Shown piece by piece: positions 22,901 to 34,900 of a stretch of DNA of 64,000 nucleotides. Origin of the DNA: Phoenix dactylifera (taxonomy: Eukaryota; Streptophyta; Magnoliopsida; Arecales; Arecaceae). Location of the stretch: positions 11,771,756 to 11,835,755 of the forward strand of contig NC_052404.1 of assembly GCF_009389715.1 (NCBI RefSeq), in the 5' to 3' direction. The position numbers and the translations under genes are program-made. The notes beneath the pieces were generated by a model, which was not told the DNA's origin, searched no databases, and saw nothing but the letters and a program-made list of their open reading frames with translations. Position 1 is the stretch's first letter, and each line of letters begins with the position of its first letter.

Positions 22901-25900
22901 TTAATATTTCTATACATTTTCTCTAAGATTAAGAGAAAGCATAACTTGTTCGTAAAGGATTAGAAAGAGTAATTACTACAAATTTTGGAATAATACTAGA
23001 TTACTCTACATTCTCGATATTACAGAATTTCAGTGTTATTCACGTTTATCACTAAAATCTGAAATTCAACAATTTAAAATGATTAAAGAAGAATGCATCT
23101 TTTGAGGAGGAGCTTTAGATATTCAGTATCCTATCCCAAAGACACTTTATTTTGATGCATACTTTGAATTTTATGGATTGATTTTGATGAACCTCCTTAT
23201 ATTGCAAGACATGCTTTAATTTCCTTGAGATGAGTTCTATAAAGGTTGTCTTATCTCAAACCTTGAGTCTTATGAAAATAAGCTGAAATATATTTTTGAG
23301 ATTGACAATCTTATTGAACATTATCTTAGGATTCTAAACTCTTAAATGGAATAATCAATTGAGGGAGAGAAAGAAAATTTCAGAAGGAGAGGTCTTATGG
23401 AACTTAATCGCATAAATCTATAACTAAAGGAGAGAGAAAGAACACTAAATGAAAAGTGATTCTAATACTCTCCAATATGTATCATCTGAAATTTAAATCT
23501 GAAAATCTGTATGATACACCCTGAGGCGTGTTATTTGGTTAGTATATCTCATGCATCACTCTTGAACCAAATTGCAAATCTTAAGAGCCTCTAATTTAAT
23601 GAAAAAGGGGGAGAATAATGTGTTAAATTTTCTTGAGTATCTCTTAGAAAATCTATTTTTGGAACTTCACTAATGAGCTCTAATTGGCTTGCTTTTTGGA
23701 ACTTCAATTTTGTGCAAATTCATTATTTTATGTATCAAATTGTGCTTATTTTCTAAAGAAATAAAAGAAAGTCTTTAAAAGAGCTCTAAGATGTATCAAA
23801 AATTGCATGAATGTATATTTTGATATTTGTGCCCCAATGCTCCTATTATCATAAAAGAACTTTGAAGTCATTAAGAAAATTAATTAAATTGCTCTCATGG
23901 TTGATAAAATACTTAATAGATTGGGCAAAAGGTCTTAAATGAACAAGCTTTCATACTCAGTGAAGAGAGGTTAGATTTCCACTCATGTTTTTCCTTGAAT
24001 ATCATTTGTAGTACTTCTTGAATTAACCTAAGGAAGATTCCACCTACACTTGATTAGAAAACTATCTGTGGTATCAAATTAGAAAACCTCTTGAATTCAC
24101 ACTCGATGTGTTCTGCTCTGATCTTTGTGCTTAATGTTTCACTATCTTTTTGATGTTGTCAAAAAGGGGGAGAAATATCTAAGTATATGCTATATACCTC
24201 AGAATGCTTTATTACTTTGAATTGAATACAAATCATTATGTTGATTGTGTTAAGCTGATTAAATCTAAAAGCATTATCATGAAGTATGTTTTAAATATAC
24301 ATGTCTTCTACTTCATGCAACTTAGCTATGTATTACTTCTAGAAAACAATATCTTTTATATTGCATATACTCCAAGTTTTGTCATCATCAAAAAGGGGGA
24401 GATTGATGACCCAAAGATTGATTCATAGATTGATTTTGATGATCACAAAACCTTGAAGTATAGATACTAATGTTTATGTTGCAAGGAGAAAGATATTTAT
24501 TTTGCAAGGAACATAGCAAGTTGGAAGAACACAAGAAGGCCTCCAAAGCTCTCAAGTTGGAAGAAAGCTACAATTTATTGGCCCAAGTTTAAAGTTCAAA
24601 GGATTCAAATTGGAGGAGTAAAATCAAAAGAAAAATTCAAAAGAACAGTCTTCGAGTCGACTCCAGTGGAATTCGAGTCAACTCCGGAGAAGTATGAGTC
24701 GACTCCGGAGAAGTGTGAGTCGACTCCTAGGAGTCACAGGCAGAAAAGTCAGAGAGCAGTTTTCGGGTCTGAGATTCGAGTCGACTCCAGTGGAACGCGA
24801 GTCGACTCCGATGGTTGGTAGGTCGACTCCAAAGAAAGCAAGAGTCGACTCTCAGCGGAACACAAAGAAAAAGTCAGAGAGCATTTTTGGGACTCTGAGA
24901 TTCGAGTCAACTCCCGCATTGCACGAGTCGACTCCGAGACTCCGCGACCATCAACAGACAGAAAACCAAGTTACTGCCTCTGAGATTCGAGTCGACTCCC
25001 AGACAGCTCGAGTCGACTCCAAGGCAGCGCTACACCAAGATGGCAGAAGGCTGTGTTTCGCAAACTGAGAGCCGAATCGACTCCAAGGAAGTTCGAGTCG
25101 ACTCCAAGACTGGACGAGCCAAAAGACAGAGGATCGGGAGTTCGGGCTCTGAGATTCGAGTCGACTCCCAGGACAGTCGAGTCGACTCGAGAGGACAAAA
25201 TTCAAAATTGGATCCACGGACTTCAGTGGATGAGCCGACTCCGAAATTGCCAGGTCAGCTCCAGAAGTTGGCGAGTCGACTCCAGGTTAAGCCGAGTCGA
25301 CTCCCAGTCAAGGCATGCACTTTAATTCAAATTTGGAACAGTGGCCGAGTCGTCTCCAGTAAAGCACGAGCCGACTCCTGCAACAGGCGAGTCGACTCCT
25401 GATCGCGCGAGTCGACTCCGATCCCAACGGTAACATTGTCAGGAAATGCAGACTGTGTCCAACGGCTCTTTTTCTTGTCTCTAACGGCTATATTCTTGTT
25501 TCCACGCCATCTAAAGCTATAAAAACAAGAAGAGAGCTAGGGGAGAACTCATGGAAGTGGGAGAGATCATCTAGGAAAGAGATCTCAAAGAGATTACAAA
25601 GAAAATCTCCCACAAGCACAAAAGGGCCATCCAAAACGAAATAGAGAGAAGAAGAGCATCCAAGTGAATCCGAAAGCTTCCTCTCCATCCGTGTGCTGCC
25701 TCGGGGATCCTCTACTTCATGCCAAATCAGAGGAGGATCAAGTAAAGAAGAAGCCGAGCTCCTCCATCTTCAAAACTCGTTTGAGGGCTTCTCTTTACTC
25801 TATTTGTTTATATTGTCATATTTGCTTGTTTAAGAAGCTTTGTTTTGTTTTATACTTTGTTTTAATATCTTGTAACTTGATTCAATCAAGGGATTGAATC

Positions 25901-28900
25901 AAGGGGTTAAGGTTTGTTGGTGAGCCAAAGAAAAACCAACGGTGTTAAGGTTTGTTGGTGAGCCAAAGGGAAAAACCAACGGTGTTAAGGGTTGTTGGTG
26001 AGCCAAAGAAAAACCAACGGTGTTAAGGTTTGTTGGTGAGCCAAAGGGAAAAACCAACGGTGATAGGTTTGTTGGTGAGCCGAGGGTAAAACCAACGTGT
26101 AAGGGTTTGATTGTGAGCCCGGAAAAAACAATCGGGGTTGGTTCTAGTCGGTGAGCCTGGGAAAACCGACCGAGTTCGTTATGCGCTCGTAAAACAACAA
26201 GTTGGGTTGTGAGCTTGTAAAACAACCGGCTGTAATCGGTAGGATTATAGTGAAATTCCCAAGAGGTCTTGGGGAGTGGATGTAGGTGCTGGGGTGCACC
26301 GAACCACTATATGTCCTTTGTGTTTGTAATGCCTCTAGTTATTGTCTAACTAACACACTTACTTACTTAGATAAATTGCTTGCTTAATTCTTATCCGCAC
26401 ATCCTTTAGTTGCAAGCATATTTAATCAAGTCGAAGTCTATACATCAAACCCTTGCTAAGTTTAACTTTCACTGTGCATCTATACAACTTAGCATAGTTA
26501 ATCAAAAAGTTTTAGAAGTAGCATAAAAGTTTTAAAAGACCCAATTCACCCCCCCTCTTGGGTTGTATCTACTGGGCAACAGAGCTCAATCCCAAGATCA
26601 AAAATGACCAGCCATCAGAAGACCCCTATCCACATTGAAGATCCTATACTAGAAAAATAACCCCAAATACCCATGTAATAACTAATTCTAGCATGGCTAC
26701 TCTATAAAGCTCTCTCTTCACCCCCTTATAGTCTAACCTCAAGAAGCATTTACCTAAGTAGTGAAATTCATATTCCATTTTGTGCTAGGACCAAACAACC
26801 TTCTCTTTTTCTTTCCCCCTTGTTCATGATAAACCGTATCCCTAAATGGATCCCTAATTCACCACCCCTTATCTTTAATTTCCTTTTAATCCTTCTTAAC
26901 TTGACAGTCCACCTTGTCATAGTCCAAACTTCAAGGAAAGAAAAGTAATTAATGGGTGCATAAAATACGCCATGCTATTAAATGCTTATTTCGGTTCATA
27001 TTCTAAATTATAATTAAATAGATGGCAATTTCTACTCCAAATTCCAATAAGAAAATCTCCCCCTTGCCGATGCTGACCAGAGATAACTTGTTCATAATGT
27101 TTCATCCATCACTTTGTCTTTCTTCATGCATCTAATCCAAACAAGCTTCATGAGAAATATACCATTACCCCCCAACCCCCAACCCCCCCAAAAAAAACCG
27201 ACAAGTACACCGTAATTTCATCCTAATTTCAAAAAGATAGGGATTCTGATTATTTCTTATCTTAAAATCAACACTCAAAGAAACAGCCCATGTAGGTAAA
27301 CATCAAACAATACTCCCAAATCAGATCAGCAATTGCCATCTATTACACAAATTTAATGATATAAAACGAATGTGCTTGAAAAGGATACCATTTAAAAGCC
27401 AAAAAGTGAATAAGTTATTTGTTAGTAGAAAAAAAAAGATGATTCTGCTCACAATGAGGTGCTGCGGCCCAGTCTCACAAAACTCTTCCTTCTCAACAAT
27501 ACCATCCATCATAACTAATATACCTATCCTATCTGCTAGAACAGAACTTCCTTCAACAAGTGCATAAACACAGTAGATCATCACGGCAATTTCTTACATT
27601 TCCTAGTTGCAACATGAGGACATCAAGTAGAGCATAATCATAAGCAAGCTACTGAGCAGCAAACTTTAGAAAAAAGATGCAAACAGAGCACCACATGAAC
27701 CACAAGGCAGTTGGATTTTTTTTCTAAATGACATTGCTACCCTGCACCATTATGATAACCAAAATAAGCACACATGCACAAACACAAAAAAAAAAAGAAA
27801 GAAAAAACCTTGCAAGAGGAACTTGAGTTCGTTGTCTGCTACTAAATAAACATCAACAGCCAAAACACATACAATGTTTACCTTTTCCCATTTGTTTTAA
27901 TAAAACAGAAATTTTCAACAGCTTTGAATGCTAATGCCATTCATATGCAACTTATAGCATGGCTGATATTCACAAGACACCATTAAAGGTCCGGAAGAGA
28001 ACATTTAAAGCGTTACCTCTTGGCTCATCAGCATTTGACAAATTGCTATCCCCTGATACAGCAAAACAAATTGACCCTGATAGAAGTTGAATGCCTCTGA
28101 ACCTCAGTAGCACTTCAAGACAATTTGAACTGCGAGCAGATTGAGCAACATCAAGTAGGAATGACAATATGAATCCACTAGAAGAACGGAGTTCACCATA
28201 TAAAGATTCAAGGCAAGAGTCTGAACCAGCAGAATACATGTTCAGTCTCCCACGAGCAGCAATTTCTGTAGACATAATAGAGTACTTGAGCGTGTCCCAG
28301 AGAATCAGAGAATGACTGAGCCAGCCAGATGCTGACAAGCTACCATAACTGCAAGGAAAATACAGCATAAACAATTTTTGAAGTGCAGGCTCCAGAGCTG
28401 GTTCTATGGTTTCCCTCGGCTTTCCAGAGTAGGCTTTTAGGAATCTGTTTTGTCCAACCATTTTTGCTGTGCTTTCAAGAATGGATAATGCAACGGGAAG
28501 GCGTAAAACGCCACCAGCCAAACCTGATGATATTGACGATAAATTAGTCTGTGTCGCACTATTGATTGATGATGCTGTCTTCCTCCAAGCTTTATTAGAA
28601 GTAGAAGGAAATGCCGGGAGGATAGAATTTGCAAATCTGCGACATACTGGACAAAGTAACTCTCCCTGGAAAAAGCCAAGTTTTTAGGGAAAAGGTAAGA
28701 TAATGAGTCATGGAAAATTGATTGCAACAAAATATTATAACGGAAATAAACCCTACCGGATCTGGGTCGGCAATGTGTGCTCCCTCAAAACCAAGCCTAC
28801 GTCTAAGGAAAACAAAAGTTATCAACGATTTTCTTTTCAAGGAAAAGAGAAGCAATAGTCAACTATCAACAACAAAATTTCACTAATCCTATCAAATGAA

Positions 28901-31900
28901 AATGAAATATAATTATAAAGTGTGATAAGATCAATTGTCATTCAGTACTATTTTGCCCAACAAAAGCTGAAATACGAGCACGTCTTGTAAGTTTAATCCT
29001 TGCACGCTAATCATAGGATTTGGATCCTTGTCTCCATACCAGAATACTTTGTCAGAATAATTTGATTAATACTTTCATCAGCTAATAACCAAAATAACTG
29101 AAATCGCCATACTTGTAGATCTAAAACCTGGCCTTCTTCACAGAAGTCCCAATGTTTTAATCAAGATGACAGCTTCTGTTTTAATGCTGGTATCTGATCT
29201 CATCACACATTGCTTTTGACTTCTATCCTGTACACGCTGTTTTTATTCTCCAAAAACTTCTTTTTAAAGTATTTTTTTCATTTTTTATTAGTTGAACAAA
29301 AGATAGCACACAATATGCAGTTGCCATGTCTGTGTGCAGGTAAGTGTCAGGCCTATTTGTATGGCCACAAGACATCCTGCATGATTATATCTAATATTTG
29401 TATACAATTAGACAGTAGTACACAGATAAAGATCAGAAGTTCAGAACACCTACGGTGCAACATATAAACTGGAGCAGACACAGATTACAACTGCTGTAAG
29501 ATTCTGTCAGTACAACTTCATGGAACAACTTATCAAACAACCAGAAGACTCAAGCAACCTTGTAAGGTTTGATATTGAGCAATACAGGATTGGGGATGCT
29601 GAGGTACAAGAACTGCAAAAGAGCCTAGCATTTGCACCAATAGAAAGTAGCAAGATAGAGATTGGGATGGTACAGGTGCGTAAATTGAAAACAACATTTG
29701 CTTGGTTAAGGGTGGCATCCAAAAACAGGGACTTTACTTTCACTTAAGAGAGAAGAACAGAAATGGTGAGCAAAGAATAAAAGAAGTTTGAGAAGAACAT
29801 TATGACGGAAACAGCCTCTCCTCACACGGAGCTAAGGCTGCATATATCTGACTGTCCCCAAACCCCCTACAATGGCAGGAGTCTTGTGCATTGGGCTGCC
29901 CTTCTAGAGGAGAACACTATGAATGACTATATGGCTCATAATAGGTAGAAATGAAGCATGATTAGCACAACTTGAATTGGTGGAATAAAGATCGTTTTAT
30001 TGCAACATTCATGATGTTATCTTAGTAAACAGTAACTAAGCAAACTACTTGCACTTTTTTATCTGGCAGAATAATCCTTTAAATTATTCTTGTACAGTAT
30101 AATTATGCAAAAACTTCAGTGATGCATGAATTTCATGAATTACTCTGAATTATCCTTTTCCTCCTGTGATCAATTTGGTATCCACTAAAATATAGATAAA
30201 TCAATTGTTTTAGACCTATTTTCTTATTTTTAAATGTTTATAATTTTGAAGAGGCATATGGTAAACAGGCAGCTAGGCTACCCCAGTGCTTAGGTGGATA
30301 CCAAGCCAGAATAAATTTAAAATATCTACGTTAAATTATCATAAATTGTCTATATCAATATATTTCGTCCATTAACTCAATTTTGTTCTGACCCTGAGTT
30401 TGACTCTTTTCCAACAAAAAACAGCAGATTCCAGTTTTAGTTTCAATTTTTGCCAAAACTTCAAAATTTCACTTTCCATGCCCTCCCCCCCCCCCCCCCC
30501 CCTCCCAAAAAAAGGGAAAAAATGAAAAAAGAAGGAAAAAGAAAAAGAAACATCACCATTTTAAGCAAAAATACTTTGCTAAATACAGGAATATATTACC
30601 TACAAATACTATTTCTCCCTATTTTTCTCCTTAAATCTGGAGAAACTTTAGAAGTTTGACCTTCCTGATGCATGAGATAAATATACATAACAAGTCACAT
30701 CTCCACACCCAACAGCAAGTCTTTACCTTTCATAACAAGACCAATCTTGCTCAAAATTGTCTTAACTAGGAATTCGGCACCATTTTGTCAACAGTATTCC
30801 AGGGGTTTTTTTTTTAAGAAAAGGGAGGGCTGTAGGCCACCTAGAATCAATGGTATTCCAGGTTGAAAGATGATCATAGGACATTCAAATTTTGGTAGAT
30901 CACCAAAATCCACAAAGCCACACTTAGATAGGGATGTTAATTGCCAAATGTCACACTTGACTGTATTGCAAAAAAATAAGGATCTTTTTAAGTTCTTAAT
31001 TCCTATGCAACCAGGCAAGTTAAGTTTCTCATGAGACATGGTTGTAGCGAACATCCACATTCAAAATCTATAGGGAAGAAAAAAATGTTATTGTGACTTG
31101 GTCAGAACATCAAGGAAATTCTAACAAAGCGCATGTTGGTATACTACTAACAGGGGATAAAATCATAAGCATTGGAACTGATGTGGTAAAGAAAGTGAAG
31201 AGGCAATTAGGCAACATTAATATTCTTTTGAATGGAGGAGTGAAGCCACATAAGGTGCTCACAATATCCTATAGCAGATTTGTCTCAAATCATCTATGGA
31301 AAAAGGAAAACTTGATGTCCAAAATTGCAACTGTTCAAGAAATTCATGGTATTATGAGATGAGCTTCAGTTGTCTTCTCAAAGAGTGCAACATACCCATG
31401 ACACACATTAGGGCAACTTTATCACATGGTCATTCTTCATTTCCTTCTACAAGCAGGATATCAAACATCAAATAAAAGGAACTCTATAAACAAATTCTAA
31501 TTATTCAAACAAGCTCAACAGTTAAATGCATCATTAAAAAAAATGAAACTTCTGTAAACAAATGAATATATTCCAAGTTCCAGTTTACACAGCATACCGT
31601 TGTTTCAAGGATGACAGATATCGATCATGACACTCCTGATGCACAGCATGCCCACAAGAAGAAAGATGAATCCCATCACAATTGCTCGGACCAAATCTAT
31701 TGATTTTGGCAGTTGAAGAAGTAGGCTTTGATGATGAATTTGCAAGATGTTGCAAATTACTAATGGAAGAGTGATGTCTTGAAGTTTCTTTTGTCAAATA
31801 TGCAATGCACTCTCCAAGCACAGAAGACCCTATGTTTCTGCTTTTCTTTGAAACTACTGGAATATGAAAAGTAGAACATGTCTGTTTACCATCCGGTGCC

Positions 31901-34900
31901 TCTGAATGGGATTCAATCCTATGTATATCCCCTATAATAGACTGATAGATTTCATCCTCTATCATCTCCAGAGACAATGTGTCTGTGCCAGTATCACATG
32001 ATACAGCAGGCAGTTGATTTCTAATATCAGGAAGCCGTTCTTTACAAAAGTATAGAAATGCATCACCTTCTGCAGGTTCTATATCAACGGAAAAATCAAG
32101 GCCCGCAACCTGAACTAATTGCGCTGGATTGCTTGAGTCACCACTAGATGCATTAACAAGCCCTTCTTTTCCAATTGCTTGTATCTCCTTATCTGACTGG
32201 CCTCCATCTTCCCATGATGGTGGACCTCTCTCAACAAAAGTTGTAAGCCGAGATTTCTAATTTCAATAAAGTGAGAAAATGAAAGTACAGTCAATAGTGG
32301 AAAACAACAATGAAAACCAGTAATTTCTTGATGGCATACAAGTATCCGCTGACAGTAAAAAGTGAAAATCATGAGAAGACCTAGTGATCGGTATGCATCT
32401 GCAAGCACTCTAGCGAGCAATTCTTTTTGACAATTTACTGAATATGAGATACAAAAGTATTTCACTATGATATAATCTGAAGAATGCCCAACATTCTAAA
32501 GTAAATTATCAGAAACATATTGTTACCTGGAGAAGAATCAGGAAGCACAACGGACTCTGGGAATCTGGATCATGGCAAAGAGCACAAATAGGTGCTGATT
32601 CCTCGGGGACATGATCAACTTCTGGGTTTGATACTTCTTGCTTGGATATCGGAACATGTGGTTCATCATTAGTCATGGACTTAAGGCTGGCGATAAATCT
32701 TGATTGTTCCGCTCTCATTTTTGCCTACAATGTACCCAATGAACAAGACAAGTTACACAAAAATAAACAAAGTTTTCTTGAAATTACAATATCTGTAAGC
32801 ACATCACAAATTTTCCAAAAATCACAATATTTGTAAGAACAACAAGTTCAAATAGGATCAATTTCCTCAAAACGAAAAAGAGCTGCTTCTAAACATGCCC
32901 ACAGCCCGTTAATATTACATGCAATATTTACTGCATGGCTATCTGGCATATATGGATCAAACAAACATCAAGCCTTATTTTTCATACATTTGATATTCAT
33001 GAATAGCCCCATGACCAATCAAACCAAATGCCAAATAAATCCTTTAGAGATATTGGTCTATTATATATTATAATGGTCATTTATATAGATTGTTTAGTAA
33101 TATCATCACACGCCACATGAAAGGTGATAACATATTGTAATTGTGCATAAAGGAGTCAAAAACACTCGTTTCTCTATAACAGCATAGAGAATTGTTTCGA
33201 AAATAATTCGATGACCAAGAGAGTACAGTACTTATTGTGCCAATGAAGTTTGAAAAAGTGTAATCCGATGCTGGGGCAACTTGAAAATCAAAAGATGAAG
33301 TCTATACGATTCCTCTAGATTGATTACCTGAGAAAGATCTTTATATTTTTTCCTGGTTTAAAGATTTGAGAACAGTAGGCTATAACATGGAATTTGACAA
33401 TTTACAAACTCTGGTAAGGGTGAATATCACGTATCTCATGAAAAGCTTCTCAAAGGGAATATATCTAGCTGACAGAAACTACATGTGCAGGTCAACAACT
33501 CTACATGCATATATTTTCTTTCTTTGAGAGTGTGAATAAACATAAAATCAATTTTCCTCAATCACCTAAATCATCTTTCTCACGTCTTTCATCTTCAGGG
33601 ACTTTAACTTCAAATGCCCCAAGGAAACAATCTTGCAAATGATAAGCGCAAGAAACCACATGCTGAATTCACCACACACATAACTTTGAAAGGCTGTTAG
33701 GGAGCACACGGCTCAAATATATCAAGTTGATAAGTCATCACACACGTCCATGTAATTTTGCGCAGCTATGGCACAGAATCTTTTTTTTAAAAAAAATGAA
33801 GGATTAATCAAGCTTGAAGGTTCAAAATGAATACATAGGTTAAACTTTAAAATAGTTAGTCAAAAAAATAATCTAGATTTGATCACACAAAAAACAAAAA
33901 GCTACAAAATCTTACCATTATGGCAGCCTGATGCTCTCGTGCTTTTGCCCTACGCTCCTCAGCATCAGAAGATGGTGCGGAACTCTGAACGGTAGAATCA
34001 GGAAACTGCTGAAGCATTCGATAGACCACATCTGGCGCCAGTTGCTTCAGAACACCCATGCAATCAGTACTCAGCTGAGCAAACCTCTTCAATAAATTCT
34101 CAATCAGAGAAAAAATGTTACACTGCCTTGTCTTAGAAAAACTGTTGTCACTTTCTTCCTTATGCTTCCTCATTAATGAAACTAGCAGTGACAGCAAGCT
34201 TTGGTTCTTCCAGAACATGGACTCACTAGAGGCACTCATATCAAACTCTTCACTAGCATAAGTCAGTATAGGAAAAGAATCTTCTGAACAGCTCATGCAA
34301 GACTGATTATCACGAGTCTGTGAATCACAAATATCTAATGCTAAAGAAAGTAAGTGCAATGCTGTTATGAGAACAGAGTCAGGAGTACGAGACACTGTCG
34401 AAACAGCATAAAATAGAACCGCACGGACAATTTCAAGAACTGCTTTTGATGTAGCGATTCTAGAAATGGTAGTCAAGGGTTCAAAGACGGCAGTCCATCG
34501 AGGAAGCTGAACATCAAGTGCAGAAACTTGGCAGAACTGAAAATATCTCTCCTCTGCAACTTGCAAATCCCTATAATTCCAGCGGGGATGATACAGATCC
34601 AATTCTTTCCAGTAAGAATTACAAAGAGAATATTTACCCTGAAATGCAGGAAGATATCAGTTTACCTTAACTGATCACAGGCCAAAATTTTCGAAAGGAG
34701 AAACATATATTACAACATAGAGCAGAACCTGCTTCATGCCAGATGGATTCGAATACACCGCAAGCATATCGACAACATTTTGAAGCTGGTTACTCTTTGA
34801 AAGATCGCGAGGAAGAGCTTTTACCAGCTGGCTATGAGTTGCATCTCTGGTAGCTAGCTTATAGACCAACTCTCTCTTCAAATTTTCAACTAGAGAAAGT

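Larger units (their letters stand above)
18735..24389 (+). other. Decayed internal region of the LTR element
   Basis: AT-rich DNA with frequent stops. Only reverse-transcriptase traces (20245-20600) and a pair of related hairpins (21662-21778) stand out. No protease, integrase or RNase H is readable. Purine tracts AAAAAGGGGGAGA occur at about 23602 and 24161 as well as at the 3' LTR. Confidence 0.6.
15176..26581 (+). mobile_element. Non-autonomous Copia-type LTR retrotransposon
   Basis: An 11.4-kb element with near-identical LTRs of about 2.2 kb that begin TG and end CA. It is flanked by a perfect 5-bp duplication GAGCT (15171-15175 and 26582-26586). A primer-binding site matching initiator tRNA-Met follows the 5' LTR and a purine tract precedes the 3' LTR. 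The internal region has a Copia-like gag fragment and only decayed traces of reverse transcriptase, with no intact protease or integrase seen. The length, gag type and repeated AAAAAGGGGGAGA tracts recall the SIRE/Maximus lineage, but that is a guess. It lies antisense to PRT6 in intron 10. Confidence 0.93.
13366..28016 (-). other. PRT6: PRT6 intron 10 (about 14.7 kb)
   Basis: The donor is after 28017 (GAGCCAAGAG|GTAACG) and the acceptor before 13365 (TTTGGCAG). The flanking exons are in matching phase 1. Most of the intron is the antisense LTR element at 15176-26581. The remaining flanks, 13366-15170 and 26587-28016, are AT-rich and show no gene. Without the element the intron would be about 3.2 kb. 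Confidence 0.9.

Noticed and set aside
15171..26586. Possibility that the hairpin row is a CRISPR-like array
   Set aside because: Plant nuclear context, very short diverged spacers and its place in an LTR leader rule this out; an RNA structure fits better.
30788..31362. Open frames on both strands in PRT6 intron 8
   Set aside because: No homology recognised by eye, and they lie between clean PRT6 splice sites.
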